This document shows, piece after piece, positions 1 to 8,106 of a stretch of 64,000 nt of DNA (the stretch's first letter is position 1; every line of letters begins with the position of its first letter). The notes beneath the pieces were generated by a model. That model did not search any database, was not told where the DNA came from, and was given only the letters and a program-made list of their open reading frames with translations. Origin of the DNA: Butyrivibrio sp. INlla18 (GTDB lineage Bacteria > Bacillota > Clostridia > Lachnospirales > Lachnospiraceae); assembly GCF_900103635.1 (NCBI RefSeq), contig NZ_FMXK01000003.1, positions 1 through 64,000 of the forward strand, in the 5' to 3' direction. The position numbers were made by a program, and so were the translations under genes.

Positions 1-240
1 TCATCACTTTTCGCATGGACGGCAGATATATGCTTTGTTGAGTAAGTGAATCTCATATCGATAGACAAGCCTTTTCACGAAGGCTTATTTTGCGTGGAAT
101 AAAGACTGTATTTGAGAATGGCTGATGTCTTTTAGCCGGAAACAATGATAAGATTTGTATAAATGGTGGCAGATTGAAATTCCACAGCCACCCGGACGCG
201 ACTTAGTTCACTCTGATGAAAATCGGTCTGAAGCCCAAAC

Positions 241-279
241 AAAAGGACAGATTTAGGATATATGAAGTCTGTTTTTTTG
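241..279 (+). terminator. Probable intrinsic terminator
   Basis: The arm AAAAGGACAGA (241-251) pairs with TCTGTTTTTTT (268-278), with two G-U pairs, and the 3' arm is itself a T-run. It would end transcription from something left of the window. Confidence 0.45.
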
Positions 280-442
280 TTTGGTCTTACACCGATTGTT
301 CACGTTACTATTTATCTTGCTTGATGATATTTTAACAAAATGTATAATTCATGCATAAAATAAGGACGACAGACATATTCATGTTTGTAGCTAACGATGT
401 TAATGCGTGTGAATTTATGTTATGCTTTATTACAGAATTTAT

Positions 443-467
443 TTGCGGTCAAGATTTTTGACCGCAA
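443..467. promoter_or_regulatory. Perfect 10-bp inverted repeat upstream of rhuM
   Basis: TTGCGGTCAA and TTGACCGCAA are perfect inverted copies around a 5-nt loop (GATTT). The repeat sits 45 bp before the rhuM start. There is no T-tract directly after it, so an operator or mRNA leader hairpin is as likely as a terminator. Confidence 0.4.
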
Positions 468-512
468 TATATATTTATAGAGACATGTTAAAAAATGAAA
501 GGTTTGAAAAAT

Positions 513-1523
513 ATGGCCGAAGAGAAAGGTGAGATTTTAATATACAGCTCAGATGATGGAGTGACCAAGATAGATGTCAGACTTGAAGATGAGACAGTTT
601 GGCTCACCCAACAGCAGCTAGCAGATCTGTATCATACAAGTAAATCCAATGTCAGCGAACACATCACAAATATATTCAAAGAGGGTGAGTTAGATGAATT
701 GGCAACTGTTCGGAAATTCCGAACAGTTCAAATTGAAGGCGGAAGAAACGTTGAAAGAAACCTGCTTCATTATAATTTGGATATGATAATCTCTTTGGGG
801 TATCGTATAACTTCAATAACCGCTACTAAGTTTCGTCAATGGGCAACAGCCAGGCTGAAGGAATATATGCAGAAAGGCTTCACAATGGATGACGAGCGCT
901 TAAAGAACCTCGGCGGCGGTGGCTATTTCAAAGAGCTTCTTGAACGCATCAGAGATATCCGTGCATCTGAAAAGGTATTTTACAGGCAAGTCCTTGAAAT
1001 ATACGCTACAAGTGTTGATTATGATCCAAAGGCACAAACATCTATAGAGTTCTTCAAAAAAGTGCAGAATAAGATTCACTTTGCAGTTCACGGAGAAACT
1101 GCTGCTGAAGTTATATATCATAGGGTGGATGCAGAGAAGGAATTCATGGGACTTATGTCTTTTAAAGGTGATCAGCCTACTCTTGGGGAAGCCAAGATTG
1201 CCAAGAACTATCTGAACGAAAAAGAACTACGAGCAATGGGACAGATTGTATCTGGATACCTTGATTTTGCAGAAAGACAGGCAGAACGTGAGATACCAAT
1301 GACTATGGACGATTGGGCAAGGCATCTGGATAATATCCTTACCATGAGCGGAGAAAAGCTCTTGGAGGGAAATGGTTCAGTAAGTCATCAAAAAGCAATA
1401 GACAAGGTAGAACAAGAGTATAAAAAGTATCAGGCTAAGACACTGAGTTCAGTAGAAAAAGATTATCTGGAGACTATAGAGTCTCTGGGAAAAATTGAAA
1501 GGAAAGGTCCCAAGCACAGCTAA
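513..1523 (+). CDS. RhuM-family (virulence RhuM) protein
   Basis: The protein (336 aa) matches the RhuM family by recognition: an N-terminal strand-rich segment, then a DNA-binding-like stretch TVWLTQQQLADLYHTSKSNV at about residues 30-50 that resembles an MLTR/helix-turn-helix start, then a helical C-terminal half. RhuM was named in Salmonella pathogenicity island 3; its biochemical function is unknown, and many homologues lie in mobile regions. I choose ATG 513 because AAAGG lies 10 nt upstream; the ATG at 495 has no ribosome site. A damaged copy of its first ~215 bp is at 5209-5425. The next gene follows after 22 bp. Confidence 0.8.
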   Translation: MAEEKGEILIYSSDDGVTKIDVRLEDETVWLTQQQLADLYHTSKSNVSEHITNIFKEGELDELATVRKFRTVQIEGGRNVERNLLHYNLDMIISLGYRITSITATKFRQWATARLKEYMQKGFTMDDERLKNLGGGGYFKELLERIRDIRASEKVFYRQVLEIYATSVDYDPKAQTSIEFFKKVQNKIHFAVHGETAAEVIYHRVDAEKEFMGLMSFKGDQPTLGEAKIAKNYLNEKELRAMGQIVSGYLDFAERQAEREIPMTMDDWARHLDNILTMSGEKLLEGNGSVSHQKAIDKVEQEYKKYQAKTLSSVEKDYLETIESLGKIERKGPKHS

Positions 1524-1545
1524 GGGGGAATGATCAGTCAGAAGA

Positions 1546-2625
1546 ATGAATGCAAGCATGTTAACGATATGGTCTATAGTAAGACTTATTATCTTTATGT
1601 TCATAGTACCTATGTGTATTGGACAACTGTTCAAATTTTTTTTGAAAAAAGAACTTAGAACCCTGGGCATTACCTTTTTACTTGGTTTTTTTATCTATTC
1701 GGGGATTGTTCAGATAATATCCATCTTATGTATTATGACCATTGCAGGCAAGCCTTATGCTTTTCAAACATGTTTCAAGTGGTGTCTTTTTGCGGTACTG
1801 TTATTCGCTGTGGCAGGTTGTTTTAGATTTGACAAGAAGATGTTGAAAAAGCCAGATATAAAGAGCCTTAGCATGGATACCAAGATCTTTTACGGAATAT
1901 TTTTTGCACTTGTTGCTTTTCAAATGGTAATGGCGGTTATAACCCGGATTTTTGACGGCGACAACTCGTATTATGTCACTCAATCTGTAATCGCACAAAA
2001 AATGGGAGCAATGTATACCATAGATCCAAATAAAGGTGGTAGCATTATGCTTGATGGAAGGCATGCGCTTGCGGCTATTCCGATGTGGATAGCGTTTATT
2101 GCAAAAGCTGCAGGTGTACATTCGACAATTGTTGCCTATACAGTGTGGCCGGTTCTGATTATTCTACTGGCATATTTTATTTATCATGAGATAGCTAGAG
2201 TGCTATTTACAGATAAAATTGAGATGAGACCGATTTTCATGATCATTGTCAATATGCTTATGATTTTTGGAAATGTATCAATCTATACTCCGGCAACATT
2301 CTTTCTGATGAGGACATGGCAGGGAAAATCAATGCTTACAAGCATTGCCTTTCCGACTATCCTGTTGATATTTTTATGGATGTTTAAGGATACAGGTGAA
2401 GAAGAGAAGAAGCTTTCGCAGAAAGCGTCTCTCTGGGGACTGTTGGCACTGGTTAACATGTTTTCCGGAATGTGTTCAGAAATGGGAGTTGTGTTCGGAG
2501 CGGGACTTATTGCGCTACTGACACTTGTGTTGCTGTATTCTTCAAAGAGACTAACTGTCCTTTTAGGAGCATTTTGTTCTGTTATTCCAAATCTTGTTTA
2601 TGTTGTACTATATAAGCTTATGTGA
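1546..2625 (+). CDS. N-terminal half of a split DUF6077-like polytopic membrane protein
   Basis: This 359-aa product has about ten hydrophobic segments and the block DGDNSYYVTQSVIAQ near residue 137, followed by DGRHALAAIPMWIAF and MRTWQGKSML. I associate this pattern with DUF6077 membrane proteins of Clostridia (function unknown, probably envelope or glycan related). It stops at TGA 2623-2625, and the remaining third of the family length continues at 2659-3573 in the same phase, separated by two in-frame stops. Between about 2612 and 2740 a different frame stays open, so two compensating frame changes are the simplest explanation. It is probably a decayed gene, but translation of the half cannot be excluded. 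Confidence 0.6.
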   Translation: MNASMLTIWSIVRLIIFMFIVPMCIGQLFKFFLKKELRTLGITFLLGFFIYSGIVQIISILCIMTIAGKPYAFQTCFKWCLFAVLLFAVAGCFRFDKKMLKKPDIKSLSMDTKIFYGIFFALVAFQMVMAVITRIFDGDNSYYVTQSVIAQKMGAMYTIDPNKGGSIMLDGRHALAAIPMWIAFIAKAAGVHSTIVAYTVWPVLIILLAYFIYHEIARVLFTDKIEMRPIFMIIVNMLMIFGNVSIYTPATFFLMRTWQGKSMLTSIAFPTILLIFLWMFKDTGEEEKKLSQKASLWGLLALVNMFSGMCSEMGVVFGAGLIALLTLVLLYSSKRLTVLLGAFCSVIPNLVYVVLYKLM

Positions 2626-2658
2626 GGAGGAACCATCATGACGAAGTCATGATTTGGA

Positions 2659-3573
2659 ATGGTTCCGACGACTTGGCTGGATTACGAAATAATCCTGCTG
2701 ATACATATTTTACGAGGATGCTATATGTACGGAATTTTTAGGGAATGCCTAGTTGACCTTCAGAGATATGGTGGACTTGGAAACGGACGTAGCTGGATAA
2801 TATTTTGGCTTCTTCTATTGATATCATCGATTTATCTTATAGTAAAAGAATCTGATGTAAGAAAGAAAATCATATTTGGAGTGATTCCGCTTGTTATAGT
2901 TGCAGGATTTCTTTTTCCTATAACAAAGAAGCTGTATGTTAAAGTGGCAAGACTTGAATCTGCCAATACATATTACAGAATCTTATGGATTATCCCAATG
3001 TATGTTACTATTGCTTACGCTTTTACCAAGTTTATTATGAGTATAAAAAGTTCGGTAAAAAAGCATATCGCAGTCGGCATTTTAGCTGTGGTTATTGCAA
3101 TAACGGGTTCATGCGTATATGCAAATGAACACGTGTATCTGGTGGAAAATATATACCATTTGCCACAAAATGTGATAGACATATGTGACAGGATAAAGCC
3201 CACAGAGGATGAAGGAATAATAAGAGCTGCGTTTACTCCTGAACTTGTCTACTTTGTAAGACAATATGATCCCAATATACTGATGCCTTACGGAAGAGAC
3301 TATGTTGATCATAATTATTACACCGGAGTTTTGAGAGTGATGAAGGAAGAGGAAATTGAAACCCAAGAGCTTTTGTATTATACAAGAGTGGATCTGGACA
3401 GATATATAATTCTTCCTACTAACAAAAGACTGGATGAAAAAATAACAAATTTTGACGTGAAGCTTGCCTACACCATAGACGGATATAATATTTATGAAGA
3501 TATCCTGATAAGTGAGAACAGAGAAAAAGAAAGAGAAGATTACGTTACCATTAGAAAGAACATGTATGAATAA
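2659..3573 (+). CDS. C-terminal half of the split DUF6077-like membrane protein
   Basis: Four hydrophobic segments (near residues 42-62, 70-88, 108-128, 135-152) are followed by a ~150-residue soluble tail. The segment RYGGLGNG then a membrane span, and ANTYYRILWIIPMY later, fit the C-terminal part of the protein encoded just upstream. The nominal ATG at 2659 has no convincing ribosome site and lies inside an inverted repeat (2629-2666), so this is better read as the tail of a broken gene than as an independent protein. T5 at about 2732-2736 is a plausible second frameshift site. Confidence 0.5.
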   Translation: MVPTTWLDYEIILLIHILRGCYMYGIFRECLVDLQRYGGLGNGRSWIIFWLLLLISSIYLIVKESDVRKKIIFGVIPLVIVAGFLFPITKKLYVKVARLESANTYYRILWIIPMYVTIAYAFTKFIMSIKSSVKKHIAVGILAVVIAITGSCVYANEHVYLVENIYHLPQNVIDICDRIKPTEDEGIIRAAFTPELVYFVRQYDPNILMPYGRDYVDHNYYTGVLRVMKEEEIETQELLYYTRVDLDRYIILPTNKRLDEKITNFDVKLAYTIDGYNIYEDILISENREKEREDYVTIRKNMYE

Positions 3574-3662
3574 TTATTCGCTTTTTTATGTAAAATAGGC
3601 TATTTTTGTATGTCACAGAAAAAGCGCATTGTCGATTATCTTTGAATATAGTTAACTATTGT

Positions 3663-3705
3663 AAAGCCATATTGAGGCAAATATGCTCTAATATGGCTTT
3701 TTATT
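3663..3705 (+). terminator. Intrinsic terminator after the DUF6077-like gene
   Basis: AAAGCCATATT (3663-3673) pairs perfectly with AATATGGCTTT (3690-3700), followed by a TTATTTT tract. Confidence 0.8.
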
Positions 3706-3825
3706 TTGCCCGAAATCAGGTATGATTATTCATAAGTTGCCTGAAATGCTAGGTATGTGAAGAATTAGTATAGAAAAATTGAATTTGACTAATTTGCCAG
3801 CATTCAGCATTTGGAGGTTTTAAGT

Positions 3826-4371
3826 ATGGAATTATTCATTGGAAGACCGGAAAACATTGAAGGGAGGCTCTCCAGAGAGGTTAGAGTCTATGACTATTTA
3901 GATAGCCTTGGAATAGAGTACCAGAGGGTGGATCATGAACCTGCCATGACTATGGAAGCATGTGAAGCGGTGGACGTGGCGCTGGGAACGCTGATGTGCA
4001 AGAATCTCTTTTTGTGCAACAGACAGAAAACGGCGTTCTATTTGCTTCTGATGCCCGGCGATAAGAAGTTTAAAACGAAGGAACTATCAAGCCAGATAAA
4101 ATCAGCAAGGCTTTCTTTTGCGGAAGCTGAAGATATGCTAAAGTTCTTGGATATTGAGCCAGGGGCTGTGAGCGTGATGGGACTTATGAATGATAGTGAG
4201 TGTGGAGTAAGACTCCTTGTTGATGAGGATGTTAAAGAGGGGGAATATATAGGATGTCATCCCTGTGTTAACACTTCCAGCTTGAAGATAAAGACTGCAG
4301 ATATTTTCGAAAAGTTCTTGCCGGCAGTTGGACATGAGGCGGAAATTGTGCATCTTGTAGGGGAAGATTGA
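3826..4371 (+). CDS. YbaK/ProX-type aminoacyl-tRNA deacylase (prolyl-tRNA synthetase-associated domain)
   Basis: The 181-aa protein has the single-domain layout of the YbaK/ProRS-INS superfamily, closest to ProX/PrdX proteins: ...LDSLGIEYQRVDHEPAMTME near the start, a KNLFLCNRQKTAFYLLLMPG core with the lysine used by this family, and a C-terminal GCHPCVNTSSLKI block. Family members hydrolyse mischarged Ala-tRNA(Pro) in trans. ATG 3826 is preferred over TTG 3811 because GGAGG (3813-3817) is spaced 8 nt from it. It has its own promoter region after a terminator and is followed by a nucleotidyltransferase-GNAT fusion gene. Confidence 0.85.
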   Translation: MELFIGRPENIEGRLSREVRVYDYLDSLGIEYQRVDHEPAMTMEACEAVDVALGTLMCKNLFLCNRQKTAFYLLLMPGDKKFKTKELSSQIKSARLSFAEAEDMLKFLDIEPGAVSVMGLMNDSECGVRLLVDEDVKEGEYIGCHPCVNTSSLKIKTADIFEKFLPAVGHEAEIVHLVGED

Positions 4372-4375
4372 GGGA

Positions 4376-4444
4376 ATGTGGCCTAAGAGATTTGTGGATT
4401 GTGTTTCTTTGGATGAAGCAATTGGAATGATGGAGAGAGTATGA
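4376..4444 (+). CDS. Possible 22-codon peptide or gene remnant
   Basis: A short frame encodes MWPKRFVDCVSLDEAIGMME followed by Arg-Val, and its TGA overlaps the ATG of the next gene (ATGA). The composition looks protein-like and the overlap suggests translational coupling, but the purine-rich stretch lies directly against the ATG, too close for a normal ribosome site. It may be the tail of a decayed partner gene of the downstream nucleotidyltransferase. No family is recognised. Confidence 0.2.
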   Translation: MWPKRFVDCVSLDEAIGMMERV

Positions 4445-5223
4445 ACAAACAAGAGATCATCAGTAAATTAGAAGATTTCCCTTATAATCGCGATGAATAC
4501 TGGATAATAGCTGGAAGTGCCATGGTTCTATACGGAATCAGAGAGCAAACTCATGATATAGATATGGGATGCACGTCAAAGATGGCAGATCAACTTGCGG
4601 CAGATGGCTACTCATTTTCTTTAACAGAAAGCGGCAATAGGAAGTTTCAAATTGGGGAAAAAATAGAAGTTTTTGAGAACTGGATCAAAGATACAATTGA
4701 TATGGTTGATAACGTTCCGGTAATCTCAATAAAAGGCCTCATCGAGATGAAGCAGGAACTTGGGCGAGACAAGGATAAAAAAGACATTGCGTTAATCAAG
4801 GACTATTTGAGCACTAGGGTTAAGCTTGTTGATAACATATTGAAGCCGGAGGATTTTGTTAGACTCAGAGTCGTTACTGGTTTTGCAGATATTCCAGTAG
4901 AGCATGCAAGAAAGGCATTACAGAACGGCCTTATAAATGTTTCCGCCGTGAAAGACGGTGAACTAATAGGAATGGGCAGACTTGTTGGTGATGGAGCAAT
5001 GTATTGGTATCTGCAGGAAATAGTGGTTTTACCTGAATATCAAGGTATGGGTATAGGAACCATGATTGTTGACCATCTTGTAGATTATGCTGTGAAGAAT
5101 TCTTCTACAGGAAGGTTTACGACTATTGGCGGAGTTTCGGCTAAGGGAAAAGAAGGGTTTTATCAGAAGCTTGGATTTGAAGTGATACCTAATGGTATAA
5201 GAAAGATGATAGAGACATGCTAA
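4441..5223 (+). CDS. Nucleotidyltransferase fused to GNAT acetyltransferase
   Basis: Two domains are visible in 260 aa. Residues 1-122 form a minimal nucleotidyltransferase: WIIAGSAMVLYG (G25-S26) and the DID pair D39/D41 are the nucleotide and metal motif, followed by a C-terminal KQELGRDKDKKDIALIKDYL helix typical of such proteins. Residues ~135-260 form a GNAT fold with VVLPEYQGMGIGT (Q201-G206), the acetyl-CoA loop, and a YQKLGFE-like end. Nucleotidyltransferases of this size are often type IV-like toxins or antibiotic modifiers, and some GNATs acetylate aminoacyl-tRNA; the substrate here is unknown. The gene lies between a tRNA deacylase gene and a rhuM remnant. The fusion is seen directly; any toxin role is inference. 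Confidence 0.75.
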   Translation: MNKQEIISKLEDFPYNRDEYWIIAGSAMVLYGIREQTHDIDMGCTSKMADQLAADGYSFSLTESGNRKFQIGEKIEVFENWIKDTIDMVDNVPVISIKGLIEMKQELGRDKDKKDIALIKDYLSTRVKLVDNILKPEDFVRLRVVTGFADIPVEHARKALQNGLINVSAVKDGELIGMGRLVGDGAMYWYLQEIVVLPEYQGMGIGTMIVDHLVDYAVKNSSTGRFTTIGGVSAKGKEGFYQKLGFEVIPNGIRKMIETC

Positions 5224-5425
5224 AAAATGAAAGGTTTGAAAAAATATAGCCGGAGAGAAAGGTGAGTTTTAAATATACAGCTCAGATGATGGAGTGACCA
5301 AGATAGATGTCAGACTTGAAGATGAGGCAGTTTGGCTCACTCAGCAGCAACTAGCAGATCTGTATCATACAAGTAAATCCAATGGCAGCGAGCACATAAC
5401 TAATATATTCAAAGAGGGTGAGTTA
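5209..5425 (+). pseudogene. Decayed 5' fragment of rhuM (duplicate of 477-692)
   Basis: The sequence repeats 477-692 almost base for base, including the ATAGAGACATG that precedes rhuM. It carries an extra A in the A-run, an ATG-to-ATA change at the real rhuM start codon and other small changes, so it cannot be translated. Similarity ends abruptly at GAGGGTGAGTTA, one codon past which the sequence is unrelated. The copy starts inside the last codons of the nucleotidyltransferase-GNAT gene. Confidence 0.85.
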
Positions 5426-5430
5426 TTCAG

Positions 5431-5464
5431 GAAAAGCCTTGCATAGACAGGGCTTTTCTTTATG
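5431..5464 (+). terminator. Terminator-like hairpin
   Basis: GAAAAGCC (5431-5438) pairs with GGCTTTTC (5451-5458), followed by TTTATG. It separates the rhuM remnant from the sigma factor gene; the rest of 5465-5569 shows only AT-rich promoter-like sequence. Confidence 0.55.
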
Positions 5465-5569
5465 TGCCGTATTTGATGTTGAATACTAAAAAAGTTTTCA
5501 TGGACAGAAATATTTTTGTTTTATTTGCGGCTATATAGATAGAAGACATATTTTAAGGAGAAGACTTAC

Positions 5570-6127
5570 GTGGAGGACACTCATATTATTGAACTTTATT
5601 TCAAGAGAGATGAAGCTGCATTGCAGGAGACCAATGTCAAATATGGTGCTTACTGTTTCCGTATTGCTAAGAATATCCTCGAAAGTAGAGAAGATTCAGA
5701 AGAATGCGTAAATGACACATGGGGGCAGGCATGGAAAAGAATCCCACCTACAGTTCCCGAATCGTTAAAAGCTTTCCTGGGAAAAATCGTAAGGGATATT
5801 TCGCTTAGCAGGTACAGGTCCAATCATGCAAAAAAGCGCTTTAATGCTATGGTCGTGATGTTGGAAGAACTTGATAGTTGTCTGCCTTCAGATTTTGACA
5901 TGGAGGAAATATATGAAAAGAAGCAGCTGGCAGATCTGATCAACGCCTTTCTTGGAACAATTCCAAAAGAAGACCGGATACTGTTCGTAAGAAGATACTA
6001 CTACGGAGATTCGGTGAAAGATCTGGCTCATGATTATGGATGTCGTGAAAACTATATTTCGCAGCGTATGTTGAAACTCCGAAGAAAACTAAGAATATGT
6101 CTTCAAGAAAAGGGGTGTAACAAATGA
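5570..6127 (+). CDS. ECF-type RNA polymerase sigma factor
   Basis: The 185-aa protein has sigma region 2 (residues ~10-75: YGAYCFRIAKNIL...EDSEECVNDTWGQAW) and region 4 (~125-180: ...PKEDRILFVRRYYYGDSVKD then an HTH CRENYISQRMLKLRRKL). Extracytoplasmic-function sigma factors redirect RNA polymerase in response to envelope signals. GTG 5570 is the start, with AAGGAG at 5555-5560. The stop overlaps the next gene by ATGA, so it is co-translated with a DUF4179 membrane protein, the probable anti-sigma factor. Confidence 0.88.
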   Translation: MEDTHIIELYFKRDEAALQETNVKYGAYCFRIAKNILESREDSEECVNDTWGQAWKRIPPTVPESLKAFLGKIVRDISLSRYRSNHAKKRFNAMVVMLEELDSCLPSDFDMEEIYEKKQLADLINAFLGTIPKEDRILFVRRYYYGDSVKDLAHDYGCRENYISQRMLKLRRKLRICLQEKGCNK

Positions 6128-7134
6128 CAGCTGAAAATTTATACGAAGCCATATCCGAAATCAGTTCGCAGTACATTGAAGAAGCTGATATACGCTTTGT
6201 AAACAAAAGAAAAACTTGGAAAAGGGGTTTAGCCGCAGCAGCCTGTTTGCTTCTATGCTTTTCACTTTCAGTACCGGCCCTTGCAGCCGCTGATAATAGT
6301 ATTGCCTACGAATTGCTTTATTCCGTATCACCAGCGTTTGCTCAGAAACTAAAGCCTGTCCGAGAAATATGTGAGGACAATGGAATAAAAATGGAAGTTA
6401 TTGCAGCAAAACTTGAAGGAGACACCGTGAATATACTTATGGCCATGCAGGATATGACTGGAAACCGCATAACGGCATCTTCAGACCTTATGGACAGCTA
6501 TTCAATCTACACACCATATGATCAGACTGCAGGCTGTCACCTTGAAAAGTTCGATAGCGAAACCGGAACGGCATTATGGGCAATTACAATAGATCAAGAC
6601 GAAAGCAAATTAAAGCCTGGCGATAAGATTACCTTCTCTGTAAGTGAGATCCTTAGCAAAAAGGAACACACTGAAATGGCACTGGAGTCAATTGTTATCA
6701 CTGATATTAGAGAAGCTAATAATTTTGCCATAGATCCTCAGATTAGAGGATGTGCCGGATATTACGATGAAAATGATATCGAATCAACACCGCTGCTTTT
6801 TCCAGATAGAACTGGTTATCAGTTATGTGATGGAGTAACGCTTACAGGTACAGGGCTGGTTGACGGCAAACTTCACATACAGGTAAAGTATGATGATATC
6901 CTTAATACAGATAATCACGGATATGCATATCTGAAGAGCTCTTCCGGAGAAATCATAAATTACAATTACAGCGTGGCTTTTTGGGCTGACAATAACGCTG
7001 ATAGTTATGAAGAGTATGTTTTTGATATCGCCTTCGAAGAATTTGCAGGTTGCGAAGTAATGGGTGAATTTTGGACTTGTAACAACGCTCCTATAGAAGG
7101 ATCGTGGCAGGTTACGTTTCCAATATCACAATGA
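6124..7134 (+). CDS. DUF4179-domain membrane protein, probable anti-sigma factor
   Basis: The 336-aa protein has a short cytoplasmic N-terminus (1-35), one membrane segment at about 36-57 (GLAAAACLLLCFSLSVPALA), and a large extracellular part beginning with a DUF4179 domain (...YELLYSVSPAFAQKL...). Proteins of this kind are encoded directly after ECF sigma factors in Firmicutes and are thought to hold the sigma factor at the membrane. It overlaps the sigma gene by 4 bp. The region between it and Hsp20 (7135-7440) contains only the CIRCE operator and promoter. Confidence 0.82.
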   Translation: MTAENLYEAISEISSQYIEEADIRFVNKRKTWKRGLAAAACLLLCFSLSVPALAAADNSIAYELLYSVSPAFAQKLKPVREICEDNGIKMEVIAAKLEGDTVNILMAMQDMTGNRITASSDLMDSYSIYTPYDQTAGCHLEKFDSETGTALWAITIDQDESKLKPGDKITFSVSEILSKKEHTEMALESIVITDIREANNFAIDPQIRGCAGYYDENDIESTPLLFPDRTGYQLCDGVTLTGTGLVDGKLHIQVKYDDILNTDNHGYAYLKSSSGEIINYNYSVAFWADNNADSYEEYVFDIAFEEFAGCEVMGEFWTCNNAPIEGSWQVTFPISQ

Positions 7135-7277
7135 ATTCATAGAGAAAAAGGTCTTGTCAGCTATTGAATGCACGATATTTTTGGGGGATGAATACACGGA
7201 GCTATACACCCAGGCAATTAAGAACTGCTTACAGATATTAATTCTGTATTGAAGAATACAATATCTTTTTATCTGAA

Positions 7278-7304
7278 TTAGCACTCTAGGTTGACGAGTG
7301 CTAA
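7278..7304. promoter_or_regulatory. Perfect CIRCE operator (HrcA binding site)
   Basis: TTAGCACTC, nine bases, GAGTGCTAA: an exact match to the CIRCE consensus. HrcA binds it and represses heat-shock genes at normal temperature. It lies 137 bp upstream of the Hsp20 gene. Confidence 0.97.
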
Positions 7305-7319
7305 TTTTGGTGTTATACC
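7291..7319 (+). promoter_or_regulatory. Sigma-A promoter of the Hsp20 gene, overlapping CIRCE
   Basis: TTGACG (7291-7296) starts in the CIRCE spacer, 17 bp separate it from TATACC (7314-7319), and TG at 7311-7312 gives an extended -10. HrcA bound at CIRCE would cover the -35 element. Confidence 0.7.
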
Positions 7320-7440
7320 ATAAGTAGAACAAAGGAACAGAGAAGACCGTTAGGACTTAGAGGTTCCAATGATCCAAACCCTCCGTCCCAATGCTCAATA
7401 ACAGTTAACAAATTGTTTTTGTGCAAAGGAGGTAAGCATT

Positions 7441-7905
7441 ATGTTAGCACCTAGTATTTTTGAAGAGAATTTTATTGATGATCTGTTCGGATTCCCTTAC
7501 ATGAAGGAATTTGGCAACATGGAACATGACATGGAGCGTAAGCTCTATGGCAGAAAAGCATCAAGGATGATGAAGACTGATATCCGGGAAAAAGATGATA
7601 ATTATGAGATTTCAGTAGACCTTCCTGGATTCAAGAAAGAAGACATTACAGTAGAACTTGATAATGGCTACATCACCATCAATGCTTCTAAGAATCTTGA
7701 CAAGGATGAAAATAACAAAAAAGGTAAACTCCTCAGACAGGAACGTTATGCAGGATCTATGACAAGAAGCTTCTATGTTGGCGAGAATGTTGAAAAAGAA
7801 GATGTCGATGCAAATTACAGACATGGTGTTCTCAATCTGACGATTCCTAAAAAGGCGATAGAGAAAAAAATCCCGGAAAAGAATCTGATTGCCATTGAAG
7901 GCTAA
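7441..7905 (+). CDS. Small heat-shock protein, Hsp20/alpha-crystallin family
   Basis: The 154-aa protein has a short hydrophobic N-terminal arm, an alpha-crystallin domain (about 40-145: DIREKDDNYEISVDLPGFKK ... YRHGVLNLTIPK) and a short C-terminal tail. It is an ATP-independent holdase that binds unfolding proteins. AAAGGAGG (7427-7434) gives a near-ideal ribosome site. It stands alone between a CIRCE-controlled promoter and a strong terminator, so it is a single-gene HrcA regulon member here. Confidence 0.95.
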   Translation: MLAPSIFEENFIDDLFGFPYMKEFGNMEHDMERKLYGRKASRMMKTDIREKDDNYEISVDLPGFKKEDITVELDNGYITINASKNLDKDENNKKGKLLRQERYAGSMTRSFYVGENVEKEDVDANYRHGVLNLTIPKKAIEKKIPEKNLIAIEG

Positions 7906-7925
7906 TACATAATATCACTCTTTCA

Positions 7926-7963
7926 GCCCTCCACTACTCATATAGTAGTGGAGGGCCTTTTCA
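7926..7963 (+). terminator. Strong terminator of the Hsp20 gene
   Basis: GCCCTCCACTACT (7926-7938) pairs perfectly with AGTAGTGGAGGGC (7944-7956), followed by CTTTTC. Confidence 0.9.
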
Positions 7964-8106
7964 ATTTTATAGTAGTTCGATATTTAAACCCAAAAGCAAT
8001 TATTGCATGTCCTTAAGAATTTGTATAAGGACATTGACTTTCATGTTGATGGTTCGATGGTCTATTTTTCTTGTACTAAGTAGCATGTATATATCCTCAT
8101 TTGCCG

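Larger units (their letters stand above)
1..512. other. Left-edge region without a recognisable gene
   Basis: No reading frame of useful length was recognised. Three inverted repeats are visible: a 7-bp stem at 67-86, a 6-bp stem GGTGGC/GCCACC at about 165-192, and the two listed separately at 241-279 and 443-467. Positions 1-40 may be the 3' end of a gene truncated by the window edge, but no family is recognisable. Confidence 0.4.

Noticed and set aside
5209..5425. Second functional rhuM gene
   Set aside because: It lacks the start codon, has a frameshift, and homology ends after about 215 bp.
1..5570. Prophage or complete insertion sequence
   Set aside because: No integrase, transposase or phage structural gene is visible, and no terminal inverted repeats frame the patch; only a duplicated rhuM fragment supports rearrangement.
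7135..7260. 17-codon frame starting after GGGGG near 7188
   Set aside because: The purine run abuts the ATG with no spacing, and the frame MNTRSYTPRQLRTAYRY lies in the promoter region of Hsp20; not supportable as a gene.
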